This document shows positions 21,891 to 31,975 of a stretch of 64,000 nucleotides of DNA, piece by piece. Origin of the DNA: Nephrocerus scutellatus (taxonomy: Eukaryota; Arthropoda; Insecta; Diptera; Pipunculidae). Under the pieces are notes generated by a model. That model did not search any database, was not told the origin of the DNA, and saw only the letters and a list, made by a program, of their open reading frames with translations. Position numbers and translations under genes: made by a program. The stretch covers positions 18,900,939 to 18,964,938 of the forward strand of contig OX352766.1 in the NCBI GenBank assembly GCA_947095585.1, written 5' to 3'. Positions within the stretch are counted from its first letter, which is position 1, and the number at the start of each line of letters is the position of its first letter.

Positions 21891-22270
21891 TGTTGATGAT
21901 GAGTTTAGTATCGCCAACAATTTTCAATCTTTGTTTTCACGCACTCGACACAATTTAATAATTTTATTTATTTTAAAATTCAATTTTTTCCTTTATTGGA
22001 AATTTTCAGTTTTTATTTCACAATGTCAGTGATCCAAGTGATCGTTTTCTTTGAGAACAACTTTTTGTAGCGTAAAAAAGGTAGTTTTTCATTTTTATGT
22101 AGAAGTTCATGAGTTGAATTGAATTGCAGTCTGCAATGTCATTTTTTTTCTTGGATTAGGTAGTTGCGGTAGGTAACGCAGTTTCAATTCAACTCATGAG
22201 CAAGTGTTGTGCAACTTTCTTAAATAATAAATAAATATAATGAATAATAAATATGATAATGGCGTGAACA
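21891..22270 (-). repeat. 5' LTR of BEL 2
   Basis: 380 bp partner of 15872-16247. The PBS-like string lies directly inside it at about 21872-21889 (minus strand TGGTGCCGAAACCAGGGA). Confidence 0.92.
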
Positions 22271-23878
22271 CTCCACTACTTAAAATTTCTACTATGTTGG
22301 AGCGTAGTTCGAACAGTTCTGATAATTCTGATGCACCGGTCATTAGATCATCGACATATATATCCCGCTCCATTGCCCGTGCTGCTGCAGGATGCTTATC
22401 TCTATGTTCCAAGGCTAGTTCCTTTAAACACCTAGCCGCCATGAATGATGCGGAGGCCATACCATAAGTTACCGTATTTAACATATAGGGGCGTATTTGG
22501 TTCTGGTTGTCTCTCCATAGTATTATTTGATGTACCGCGTCACCTTTGTCTACCCGAATCTGGCGATACATTTTCTCAATGTCACCTAAAAGTACATATG
22601 GATGTTGTCGAAATCGCGTAAGTATCTGGAACAGGGATGATTGTACGTTAGGTCCCACCATGAGGTTTTCGTTCAAGGATACACCTGTGATTGATTTCGC
22701 TGAAGCATCGAAGACCACGCGCAATTTTGTTGTGCTGCTGCTGTGTTTAAAGACTCCATGATGAGGCAGGATGTATGACCTTTGTAATTCTGTGCTGTTA
22801 AGGTCGATGGGCTGCATGTGGTGTAAGTCTTTGTATTCTCGCAGGAAATTATTGTACAGTTGACGGAATAAAGAGTCGAATTTGAAACGCCTTTCCATGG
22901 CCAATAACCTTGACAATGATTGTTGGTAAGTGGACCCCAAAGTTTGTTGTATGTCTTTAAATGGAAGTTTTGTAATGAACCTACCATCTGCTGCTCGTGC
23001 GGTAGAAGCCTTGAACCATGATTCACAAGCTTCTTCTTCTTTTGAAGTTTTGACAAAATTAGGTATTTCTTCAGTTGCCCAAAAACGTTGTAATGTGGCA
23101 TCAATGTCTACTATGGCTGCTAATGATTGCGTTATTCCATCCGGATATGCCTCATGTTTACCTCCGATAATCCACCCTATTTTGGTCTTGTGTGCTTTCA
23201 TATTAGAATTATCTATGTTTATGCTGTGATCTTCCAATAAATCGAAGACAATGTCGGCACCAAGCAAAATGTCGATGTTTCCGGATTTGCAGAAATTAGG
23301 ATCAGCCAAATCGATATTTGCTAAATTGTGCATGCAATCAGGATTGAATTCGAAGGATGGCAACAATGATGTAATTGTTGGCATAATGAGTGCCTGTATG
23401 GATGCTATCTGTATGTCATTAAATCTTAAAGCTAGGCGCATTGTTGTAGATCCATGAGATCTTCCTCCATTTGCTTGACCGATTCCTGATATTAGGCTCC
23501 TGCAGTTTGTTCGAGGCAAGCTTAACTTCTGTACTAGTGTTTCGGTAACGAAAGAAGATTGAGAGGCCGTATCCAGTAATGCGCGGCATGAATGCCAAGA
23601 TTATCCCATACATTTACAACTGCCGTTGGCAGCACTGCCTGAAAAGTTGATTTTGATGAAATAGTGTTAACTTTATCGATAATCTGCTCGAAACTCCTCG
23701 TGTGAAGATTTAATGCTGCGACGTTGGAGCTGTATACTTCAGCAGCTGCCGCATTCGTATTTTGATTCAAATGTAGAAGGGTATGATGTTTTTTTTTAAC
23801 AATAATGACATCTACCTCTGATTTTGCAGTCGTAAACTGAATGGCTTGAATTAAGGCAGTTGAAACATCGATTGTCAT
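22271..23878 (-). pseudogene. pol: BEL 1 protease and reverse transcriptase (N-terminal half of pol)
   Basis: 23878-23534 holds the last gag knuckle overlap and the protease start, and 23519-22271 the rest. Visible are an ILLGADIVFDLL strand of the protease, KTKIGWIIGGK, then RT motifs LPFKDIQQTLGS, LRVVFDASAKSITGVSLNENL, LLGDIEKMYRQIRV, YGMASASFMAARCLKEL and the catalytic YVDDLMTG. The frame then runs to the BEL 2 insertion point inside the RT. The protease active-site region sits at a frame change near 23530. Confidence 0.85.
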
Positions 23879-24938
23879 TGGCGATTAACTTTATTCTTTC
23901 GAGAACTTCCAGATGTTTAAATTGATCACAATCAAGTAGTCTATGATTGGCTTTCTTACAGACTATACAGGCAGCACTTATTATGGTAGTGAGGCTTTGT
24001 TTCAATTTCATTGAAGCATTTGATCTTGATGGTCGAACGGAATGTGTCTTAATCGACTCAAGCGCATCAGTTCTTTTTAGTAAAAACTCAAAAAACTGTG
24101 ATATTGTCGGAAAATCATTGTCGGTGTTTTGCTGGGCCCATAGACTGCGAGTTTCATCGTCTAGTTTATTGAGTAGCAAAAATATGAGCCATGGATCTCT
24201 ACTTTCAGCTTTGTCACCCAAAGCCTTCAACCCACGGATCGTTTCATCTGATGTATCAAGCAATTTTCGTATGCTGTTAGCATTTGCCACTTGCACGTGG
24301 GGTTGATCGATAAATCTACTTATAAAAGCATTGATTGTATGGCGCTTGCGATCGTATCTTTGTATGAGTTTCTTCAAAGCTTCAATGTAATTGGAGTCGG
24401 TGATCTTGAAGTGTCTCACTAACGAAAGTGCATCTCCTCTAAGCAAGCCAATCAAGTATTGAAATTTTTGCACAGATGATATATTTTCTCTGCCATGAAT
24501 GCTGGAATGGAACAGGTCAAAGAAGCTTTGCCATTCTGTATAATCGCCAGAAAACGTGGGAACTTGTAGTTTCGCAAGACGCACTTCTGGTCCTGAATTC
24601 ATGGTGGTTGCATTCAGTGTAATTTCGTTGCCCGTATTGCTCATTTCAGCAATATCGCGTTTTTTGATACAATCGTTCAGTTTTGAGACAATGTTGTAAT
24701 AGAATTCTTCGGATTCCTCCAATTTAGAATCCAACTTACTATCGAGCGCGAACATGCTGGCTTCTAATTCGACAATCTTATCCAAAATTTCTTTTGCGCG
24801 ATTCATCTTTATGCGTAGCTCTTCAATTGATGTTGGTGTTTCTTCCTTAATACCATCTGCAAATTTAGATAATCTAGTTAGCATTCCTCTAAATACTGAC
24901 CACTGCTTTTTAATGCCCTCTAAAACAGTCATTTTCAC
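23796..24938 (-). CDS. gag: BEL 1 Gag
   Basis: 380 codons from an ATG about 60 bases past the LTR edge. It starts with a helical region (FRGMLTRLSKFADGIKEE). The BEL gag core follows (LAKLQVPTFSGDYTEWQSFFDLFHSSIHG, KFQYLIGLLRGDALSLVRHF, IRGLKALGDKAESRDPWLIFLLLNKL). The end carries CCHC-type knuckles (CIVCKKANHRLLDC, CFNCLNSSHSVYDC). The C-terminal part overlaps the next frame at 23796-23878. It is distant from the BEL 2 Gag, so the two elements are different families. Confidence 0.87.
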   Translation of the reverse strand: MKMTVLEGIKKQWSVFRGMLTRLSKFADGIKEETPTSIEELRIKMNRAKEILDKIVELEASMFALDSKLDSKLEESEEFYYNIVSKLNDCIKKRDIAEMSNTGNEITLNATTMNSGPEVRLAKLQVPTFSGDYTEWQSFFDLFHSSIHGRENISSVQKFQYLIGLLRGDALSLVRHFKITDSNYIEALKKLIQRYDRKRHTINAFISRFIDQPHVQVANANSIRKLLDTSDETIRGLKALGDKAESRDPWLIFLLLNKLDDETRSLWAQQNTDNDFPTISQFFEFLLKRTDALESIKTHSVRPSRSNASMKLKQSLTTIISAACIVCKKANHRLLDCDQFKHLEVLERIKLIANDNRCFNCLNSSHSVYDCKIRGRCHYC

Positions 24939-24998
24939 GGATTGCTATTTATTCGTAAAATAAATCTGGATAATCTGTAATCCGGCTCGAAGGACCAA

Positions 24999-25262
24999 TG
25001 TTTGATTGAAAAAAAGAATTTACGATTTAAGATTTTATTGATTTTATTGATTTTTAAAATACTAAAATGAAAAACTTTTCCTGGGAGAGAAAATTGCTGA
25101 AGGTTTTTTGCTTAAAAAAGGAAGTAGACAGAGACAACTGTATGACGTTTCCTGCATCAGCCGTCAAATGTCAAAAATGCTGAATTTAGCTATCGCTCAT
25201 CTTTTGATGATGTTGACAGCTTATTGATTCATTTTTAGCTCCGTTTGTGACATGGTTGAACA
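24999..25262 (-). repeat. 5' LTR of BEL 1
   Basis: 264 bp, TGTTTGATTG … GGTTGAACA, followed on the right by TSD GTGAT. The PBS region on the minus strand reads TTGGTCCTTCGAGCCGGATTAC, next to the LTR edge. Confidence 0.92.
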
Positions 25263-27287
25263 GTGATGAACAACTACTGAACTGAGCTCAACTGAACTGA
25301 ACTGTACGTGATGAGGAACTAAATTGTACGGAACTGAACTGTACGTGATGAGGAACTAAAACTGTTTGTGTATTTGCATGCAGCTTAAATATTATTTGAG
25401 TGCTGTACAACTTCTTTGTTTGTTTTTGGACTTTGATCTTGTCCTTGAATTTACGGAGTAAACATGTTGATCTCTTAGATCGCAAAATGTGATAATTGTT
25501 ATTCATGTTAGAACATCTCTTTGGATCAAAATGGTAAACAAGATAAGAATGTGTATGCGCAATTGGACATCTGGTTGTCCTTGAATTTAGAAGACGTAAA
25601 CATGTTTACTTCTAAGATCTAAATTAGAGATAAGGAATTAAGGAATTTTCCATTAGGATTGCGCGTATGAATTGAATGTATACAATATGATTACATAGTT
25701 ATTCATATTATTTGGAATGTATGAGGTGTGGGATCTACTGCTATAACATCTAACCCCTTTCAGCGTGTCAGGAAGATAGTTTATTCTAGCGTAAAGCGTG
25801 GATGTGAAGGCAAGGACTTCACTCTTGAGCCTTCGATCGTAAGGATTGTAATGAATTATCACCTGACGTGATTATTAGAGGCGAAGACAAAACTTCGCTC
25901 GGCATTACAGCCGAATGCCGTAGTGTGGGGCTAAAGCAGTGTGCACGTCTAGTACGGTTCTTGCTAGCTCGCCGGATTGGGGGTGGGGGGGTTTTGCCGC
26001 CAGCTACAGACCGTCCTCATTAACAGAAAAAAAATTTGTAATTACGGGCAAAAAAAAAGTATCAAGGAGAGACAACCAAAGTGAAGAATGCCTTTCCTTG
26101 TTATCCGGTCCGACCAAGCCGTTACGCCATTGAGGAGGGGAGAAACTGAGTCAAATAATAGATGTACTTTACTCGGTCATTGTATGAAAAACGTTATAAT
26201 TTTTATTCATCTAAATAAAATAAATTTTGGGATAATACTAATATTGAGATGAGATAAGTATGTATGTATATATAGTGTTACTAAAGTTAAGATATTGATT
26301 GTGGGGTGAATAATAAGGTGCTTATATATATATCGAATGTGAGTATTGTTGAGCATATATATGTTGATTGTGGTGTTGATGGTAAGGTGCTTATATATAT
26401 ATTGAATGTGATTATTGTTGAGAATATTGAAATAAGTAAGTATATATACATGTTGATGGTGGTGTGGATAATAATAAAGATGTGCCAGATAAATTACGTT
26501 CTATTTGGACGTTGATGCTCACGTTGCTTACGGAGCCGCTTTTGTTTAAATTTATATGGCTTTTTATCACTTTTTCATTATTTGATGGCCTTTCTATGAC
26601 AGATGTAGCCCATACGGGAAAATTTAGGAGAATCGGTGGTTTTGGGAACAGCTTGTAACGTGACACTCGTTGCGTTGTGACACGATTTTCTCACTGACAT
26701 CGTCTGACTCGCACCCAGTGCGTGGCGAGCCGGGATATATTCGTGCGGCGCAATCAATCGCAATTAATTATAATTTAGGTTTAACATTTACTTACGCAGA
26801 GAGGAAAAGTGAGGTTTGATGTGGCCGCAAGGAATTCCTTTCCTGCTCATTATTTTCTTGCTGACGAATCTAATCCATCGTAATCGTGGTGATCTCGTGC
26901 TTCCATCGATGATTGATGCTGCAAGTCTCGATTTAATTCTTTTCACCACTTCACCTGACCACGCTTTTTTCTAAATTTCAAGTCAATTAAAAAATTTTGA
27001 ATATAATGTATGACAATCGTCATGTTTTTTTTTTCTTTTTAAGATTTTACCTCTCTGCGCCTTCACGTTCTGCTGAGTGATTTCCGTGTTGTTTTCCTTT
27101 TTCCTTTCCTTTTTTTTTTCTTTGTTTCGTTTCTAATTTTTATAATTTATTACTGTCGTCTATTTTTCTTTTCCAATTCTCGTGTATGCTTAGCCGATTA
27201 CGATGTGGGCTCGTCCAGACACCAGACTCCTTTTTGGAAAGAAGAAAGTTTCATTGCATGGCCGACGAGAAGTATCAGCTCGCATTT
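25263..27287. other. Intergenic DNA with small local duplications, no gene seen
   Basis: Near 25283-25366 a GAACTGAACTGTACGTGATG unit is repeated in tandem. At 25436-25610 a block with TTGTCCTTGAATTTA occurs twice. At 26310-26435 a 78 bp-scale unit (GGTGCTTATATATAT…) is duplicated. A block at 25792-25832 recurs at 32130-32240. 25936-26060 is a diverged relative of 35852-35960. The hairpin CGGCATTACAGCCGAATGCCG lies at about 25899-25919. Open frames are short and unconvincing. It ends with CATTT, the TSD of gypsy C. Confidence 0.5.
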
Positions 27288-27470
27288 TGTTATGTATTTT
27301 ATTGCCGTGAACCCTAATTAAATAGCACGCGTAATTTTCAAGGCTTATTATAATAATCTTTATTCTGCGAATGTTAATACGAGACTAAAAGAAGAAGAAT
27401 CAAAAACTAGCAATAATGACATTTGTATAGTGTTGCCAATTTTACATTATATGTACAATGGGTTATAACA
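27288..27470 (-). repeat. 3' LTR of gypsy C
   Basis: 183 bp direct repeat of 31788-31970. The two differences seen are TATTTTATT versus TATCTTATT and GTTAATA versus GTTTATA. The polypurine tract lies at 27471-27479 (reverse complement). Confidence 0.94.
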
Positions 27471-27504
27471 ATCTCCCACGCTTAATTGAGAACTGAAGAA
27501 TTAT

Positions 27505-30500
27505 TCATGGAACATAATCACGAAGATGAGTTGGCATGTTGCGTGGTCTTGTAGACCTACGAATAGCTTGACCCTGAATTGGTTGAGTTGGTTGAGATAT
27601 GTGCAGCTCCTGGATCCCTGGAGGGTTTAAGGGTGCAGCTTGATCCTGACTAGGTTGCGTTTGTTGGTTTGAAGTTTCAAGAATATACTGGCGGTAAAAT
27701 TGATTTTGTTGATTTAAAGGTGTATTTGAATTACTTGACGAGGAACTTGAATCAATGTTGCCATCAGCAATGTCTGGTGCAAAACGTACTTTACGTTGTT
27801 GAACTTTCGTAGCTTTAAGTTGGTCTATGTGATGTTTAAGTGTATATCCATCATCTAACTTTACAACATAATGGAGTTGTCCAAGTTTCCGTAGTACCGT
27901 ACCTATTTTCCATACAGTTTTGTTGTTTCGACGATGTATGACTTGAACTCTTTCTCCCACGCTTATCCGACGAACACCCGGTATTGGTTTTGTAGTATTA
28001 CATTTCATTGTTGGCTTTAACGCATCTAGTTTAATTCGTATTCGTCTATTGAAGTAAAGTTCAGCTGGACTCTTCCCACAGCTGAGAGGTGTTGCTCTAT
28101 ATCTTTGAAGAATTTCGTTAACTTTACTTTGCAACGACCCTGGTTCCGATGACATAGCTTTTAATTTGCGTTTTAATGTTTGCACGTTGCGTTCAGCTAA
28201 TCCATTTGTACTAGGATGTCCCGGGGCGATTAATTTTTGGAAAATACCATTTTTACTGCAAAAAGATGTGAATTGCTCACTGGTGAAAATTGAAGCATTG
28301 TCTGATACCATTACTGATGGGAATCCATGCGTGGAAAAAATTTCGGTTAGACGGCTTATAGTACTATGTGTCGTAGGTGAGTCGCGTATGACTTTAAATT
28401 CTGACCATTTTGACTTGGCATCGACGACAATTAAAAAATTATGGTCTTGGAAAGGCCCTGCGTAATCGATGTGAATTCTTTCCCAGTTTTCATCTGGTTC
28501 TTGCCACTGGTGCAGTGGGGCTTTTGGAGGTTTATTTTGGACTTCAACACAGGCTTCACATGAACGTACCATTCTCTCGATGTCCCGGTCGATTCCTTTC
28601 CAAACACAGTATCTTCTCGCCAGTTGCTTCATTTTCGTAATCCCCGGATGGGTGTGATGTAATTCTTGAAGTATTTGAGACTGGAGGCTACTTGGAATGA
28701 AAACTCTTTGGCCCTTGAATATAACACCATTGTTGAGCGTGTATCTTCCCTCGTTATCCGCACCATTTTGTAGATTTGCCACGATTGTTGAAAGTTCTGG
28801 ATCTTTTGCTGTCTCTGCTGCTAACGTTGCCGCATTTATGTGTTCACTGGAGATTTCGAAAATTGATTGACTGCATAATTCATTTACCTCTTCACTGATA
28901 ATTTTGTCTGTAGATGGTTTTTCATTCAATTGTGTTGCACGAGATAAACAATCAACATTTGTGTGTTCCGATCCCTTCTTGTAGACTATTTCGTAATCGA
29001 AGCTTGACAGAAATTCGGCGTAGCGCAGTAACCTTGCTGCTGTCATGGCGGGCATCTTGTTGTGTTGATGGAAAATGCGAGTTAATGGACGATTATCGGT
29101 GACTAGTTGAAATTTCCTGCCGTAGAGATACATAAAAAAGTGATTTATTGTAAAGATGATTGCTAATGCTTCGCGATCTAACTGGCTATAATTTGTTTCA
29201 GCTGTTGTCAATGACCTTGATGCGTAAGCAACTGGACGTTCTATGCCGTTGACTAGGTGTGAGAGTACGCCTGCTATACCTGTAGGACTGGCATCACAAG
29301 CGACTATAACTGGCAGTTCCGGATCGAAAGGCATCAGGACTTGATCACTAGCAACAATATTTTTAAGTTTGATAAACGCAGCTTCACATTTTGCGGACCA
29401 ATTAAATTTGTTATCTTTCTGGAGCAGTTGACGTAATGGATATGTTATCGAAGACATTTCGGGTATAAATCTGGTGTAATACGTTATCATGCCCAAAAAT
29501 CTTCGGACATCATCTGCTGTAGTCGGTCGAGGTATATTTCCGATTGCTTGAATTTTTGAAGGCGATTTTGAAATTTTATTATAGCGTACGACGTGTCCCA
29601 GATATTCCACCTGAGTTTGCAAAAATGAGCATTTGGTTTTATTTAGATGTGGATCATGTTGTTTTAGACGTTTCAGACACTCTATCAAGTTGTTTTTACA
29701 TTCAGCCTCGGTTGCGCCATGTATTATAATGTCATCGAAATATGACATAGTTTTGTTTAATCCGGATAGAATTTGCTCAATGATGCGATTAAATTCCGCT
29801 GGCGCAGTTTTAATGCCAAACGATAGACGATTTACGTTGTATGTTCCCTTATGGGTTGATATTGTTTGGATTTCCCTGGATTCTGGATTTACTCGAAGAT
29901 GCAGGTAGGCTTTACAGAGGTCAAGTCGACAGAAATATTTTGACCCTTTGAGATTATTTAATATTTCATCGACACGCCGTATTGGGTAATTTGCAGAAAC
30001 TAGTTGAGGATTAACGCCTGGCTTATAATCGACGCATAGTCGAATACCACCGTCTGGTTTTGTAATGATCACTAGGGGAGATCCCCAATCACTCCTTTCA
30101 CATTTTGTAATAATCCCAGCTGCTTCTAAATCATCGAGTTCCTTTTCAACCCGTTCTCGAAGTGCATGTGGAACTTCTCGTTCTTTGAAGAATATTGGTT
30201 TCGAACCTTGACGAAGCTGGAGTGTGACCTCAAAATTTGGAACACAACCTACTTTTTCTGTAAAAACGTCCTCAAACTTGTCAACAATATCTGAAATTGA
30301 ATCAAAATTATTTTCCTCTAATGCATTGATATTGTTGACATGATGTCTGTCCACTTCATGAAGGTTGATTCCTAAATGGCGAATCCATACCCGGCCTAAG
30401 AGCGCATCGTATTCGCGAGGAACTACATACAACTCCTCATTTGCTATGCAGTTGTTGTATTTGACTTGAACTTCGATTTTACCATCAGGAAATATAATAT

Positions 30501-30528
30501 TTTTAGTATTTATATGATCGGAAAGCAA
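27505..30528 (-). CDS. pol: Gypsy C Pol polyprotein, intact
   Basis: 1007 uninterrupted codons. In order they give the end of the protease (DALLGRVWIRHLGI), then RT with LDDLEAAGIITKCERSDWGSP, LRVNPESREIQT, LSFGIKTAPAEFNRI and the catalytic YFDD box. RNase H starts VIVACDASPTGIAGV and ends EHTNVDCLSR. The integrase zinc domain is HHTHPGITKMKQLARRYC … CEAC. The core has HIDYAGPF, MVSDNASIFTS and STNGLAERNVQTLK. A GPY/F-like C-terminal domain and a Ser/Gln-rich tail ending RRSTRPRNMPTHLRDYVP follow. Pol overlaps gag by 26 bases in another frame, as expected for -1 frameshift expression. F at the second YxDD position is unusual but occurs in gypsy elements. Confidence 0.95.
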   Translation of the reverse strand: MLSDHINTKNIIFPDGKIEVQVKYNNCIANEELYVVPREYDALLGRVWIRHLGINLHEVDRHHVNNINALEENNFDSISDIVDKFEDVFTEKVGCVPNFEVTLQLRQGSKPIFFKEREVPHALRERVEKELDDLEAAGIITKCERSDWGSPLVIITKPDGGIRLCVDYKPGVNPQLVSANYPIRRVDEILNNLKGSKYFCRLDLCKAYLHLRVNPESREIQTISTHKGTYNVNRLSFGIKTAPAEFNRIIEQILSGLNKTMSYFDDIIIHGATEAECKNNLIECLKRLKQHDPHLNKTKCSFLQTQVEYLGHVVRYNKISKSPSKIQAIGNIPRPTTADDVRRFLGMITYYTRFIPEMSSITYPLRQLLQKDNKFNWSAKCEAAFIKLKNIVASDQVLMPFDPELPVIVACDASPTGIAGVLSHLVNGIERPVAYASRSLTTAETNYSQLDREALAIIFTINHFFMYLYGRKFQLVTDNRPLTRIFHQHNKMPAMTAARLLRYAEFLSSFDYEIVYKKGSEHTNVDCLSRATQLNEKPSTDKIISEEVNELCSQSIFEISSEHINAATLAAETAKDPELSTIVANLQNGADNEGRYTLNNGVIFKGQRVFIPSSLQSQILQELHHTHPGITKMKQLARRYCVWKGIDRDIERMVRSCEACVEVQNKPPKAPLHQWQEPDENWERIHIDYAGPFQDHNFLIVVDAKSKWSEFKVIRDSPTTHSTISRLTEIFSTHGFPSVMVSDNASIFTSEQFTSFCSKNGIFQKLIAPGHPSTNGLAERNVQTLKRKLKAMSSEPGSLQSKVNEILQRYRATPLSCGKSPAELYFNRRIRIKLDALKPTMKCNTTKPIPGVRRISVGERVQVIHRRNNKTVWKIGTVLRKLGQLHYVVKLDDGYTLKHHIDQLKATKVQQRKVRFAPDIADGNIDSSSSSSNSNTPLNQQNQFYRQYILETSNQQTQPSQDQAAPLNPPGIQELHISQPTQPIQGQAIRRSTRPRNMPTHLRDYVP

Positions 30529-31729
30529 TTGTTGAAGGTTGCAGTGGTGCTTTTATTTCCAGCTGATTGTATTGATTCCTTGGTATTAATGTATAACCAA
30601 CACCAGTGTCGACCTCAAATTTTTGACGGTGTCCATTTATTTCCACCGTAGCATAGTACTTATCAGCATCGTTATTTTTATTGTGCTGATTGTAAAATAT
30701 ATCGACGATTTGGTTAATACCATACATTTGGTGAACTGGTTCGTCATGATCATCATTTCTATGAGTTGAACTATGGTTTGAAGTTTTGACTAATGTTTTG
30801 ATGCACACTTGTTGTACGTGACCACTTTTTCCACACGATTTACACTTGAGATTACGTGGGTTAGTACGGCAGTCCTGTGTTATGTGGTTGTCTCTACCAC
30901 AGCGTATGCACAAGTTGTCGATTCCCAACTGGGCGTAGTTTATTCTAGATTTGGAACGACCTTGTGCTCTTGAAGACTGAGCCCTGGAACGACTTTTTCG
31001 ACGGTTTGAATTTCTGGCTTGAATTTTGTTTACGGCGTTATTGATGGGTTGCTTTGTAGTCAGCTCACGACAATCGATTTTTGATGCTTCTAATGATAAA
31101 GCTTTTTGTACTATTTTTTTGAAATCGTCTTCTTCCGATTGAAGTAATTGCTCCCGGATTGTGTTGTCGTTAATGCCACGTATAAATTGGGCTCGAAGTA
31201 AAATGTTTGATATGTCAGCCTTGCAGGCACACTTTGACACAAACTCGCACTCATTTGTATCCCGCCGGAGTAATGCCACATAATCAGCTATTGTATGTTC
31301 TTCGCCTTGATATGTGGAAAAAAATCGGTGTTGACTTACTAGTATGTTTTTTTTCGGGCACAAATGAGTTTCCAACATTTTCATTAAGTCGTCGTACTCG
31401 ACTTCGTTGACTGTCTTAGGGGCAATTAATGAAACCAACAACTTAAAATGTGTAGGTCCAATTGAGTTTATAAGCATTTGACGGCAAAGTGATTTATTAG
31501 TAATAACACCCTTCATGGTCAAATAATTTCCGAAGCGTTGATGGTATAACTTAAAGTTTTCTTTTTTATCATCAAAGTTCTCAAATGGAGCACACATAAC
31601 CTGTAATGGTGGCTGCTGCTGTTGTTGTGGTTGTTGTTGTTGACTGCTACTAGCACTTACTTGCTTTAGCAAGTCACGTTGTGATTTGTTGAAGGCTTCT
31701 AACAATTGCGCAAATTGTGAGGCATCCAT
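30503..31729 (-). CDS. gag: Gypsy C Gag with protease start, intact
   Basis: 408 codons from an ATG 58 bases past the LTR edge. It has a Gln-rich segment (residues ~27-42), then the capsid core (FENFDDKKENFKLYHQRFGNYL, DDLMKMLETHLCPKKNILVSQHRFF, YVALLRRDTNECEFV). An Arg/Ser-rich basic stretch and two zinc knuckles follow (CIRCGRDNHITQDC, CKSCGKSGHVQQVC). The last 60 residues are the first half of the protease with FEVDTGVGYTLIP. The triad reads DTGV where DTGA or DTGS is usual. The protease is thus split between gag and pol frames. Confidence 0.93.
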   Translation of the reverse strand: MDASQFAQLLEAFNKSQRDLLKQVSASSSQQQQPQQQQQPPLQVMCAPFENFDDKKENFKLYHQRFGNYLTMKGVITNKSLCRQMLINSIGPTHFKLLVSLIAPKTVNEVEYDDLMKMLETHLCPKKNILVSQHRFFSTYQGEEHTIADYVALLRRDTNECEFVSKCACKADISNILLRAQFIRGINDNTIREQLLQSEEDDFKKIVQKALSLEASKIDCRELTTKQPINNAVNKIQARNSNRRKSRSRAQSSRAQGRSKSRINYAQLGIDNLCIRCGRDNHITQDCRTNPRNLKCKSCGKSGHVQQVCIKTLVKTSNHSSTHRNDDHDEPVHQMYGINQIVDIFYNQHNKNNDADKYYATVEINGHRQKFEVDTGVGYTLIPRNQYNQLEIKAPLQPSTIAFRSYKY

Positions 31730-31787
31730 TTTGTAGAAGTAAATTTATCTTGTAATTTAATCTTTTTTTTTCTTCTCTCGTCGCCAC

Positions 31788-31970
31788 TGTTATGTATCTT
31801 ATTGCCGTGAACCCTAATTAAATAGCACGCGTAATTTTCAAGGCTTATTATAATAATCTTTATTCTGCGAATGTTTATACGAGACTAAAAGAAGAAGAAT
31901 CAAAAACTAGCAATAATGACATTTGTATAGTGTTGCCAATTTTACATTATATGTACAATGGGTTATAACA
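31788..31970 (-). repeat. 5' LTR of gypsy C
   Basis: 183 bp partner of 27288-27470, followed on the right by the TSD CATTT. Confidence 0.94.
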
Positions 31971-31975
31971 CATTT

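Larger units (their letters stand above)
15872..22270 (-). mobile_element. BEL/Pao retrotransposon 2, inserted in BEL 1 pol
   Basis: The 5 bp TSD CTCCA (15867-15871 and 22271-22275) brackets two LTRs of 376 and 380 bp (TGTTGATGATGAG…GGCGTGAACA). On the minus strand the 5' LTR (21891-22270) is followed by TTGGTGCCGAAACCAGGGA, a PBS-like string. Gag, protease, RT, RNase H and integrase follow in order. Its Gag (434 codons) and the core of RT are uninterrupted. The only obvious LTR length difference is a 4 bp AATA expansion. Confidence 0.93.
5128..25262 (-). mobile_element. BEL/Pao retrotransposon 1, host of a nested TE stack
   Basis: It is flanked by the 5 bp target-site duplication GTGAT (5123-5127 and 25263-25267). 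The complete 5' LTR is 24999-25262 (264 bp, TGTTTGATTG…GGTTGAACA). The 3' LTR is split into 5128-5137 and 13128-13381 by a gypsy insertion. The interior, minus strand, holds gag, protease, RT, RNase H and integrase, interrupted by BEL element 2 at 15872-22270. Removing both insertions and one TSD copy of each leaves about 5.7 kb, a plausible BEL size. The pol frame rejoins cleanly across the BEL 2 insertion site, showing that insertion is later. Confidence 0.9.
27288..31970 (-). mobile_element. Ty3/gypsy retrotransposon C, nearly intact
   Basis: Two 183 bp LTRs (27288-27470 and 31788-31970; TGTTATGTAT…TTATAACA) differ at two bases that I can find. The TSD is CATTT at 27283-27287 and 31971-31975. 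The minus strand reads 5' LTR, GTGGCGACGAG PBS region, gag, pol, polypurine tract GTGGGAGAT, 3' LTR. Both ORFs are open. Total length is 4683 bp with no envelope gene. This is the best candidate in the window for a recently mobile copy. Confidence 0.95.
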
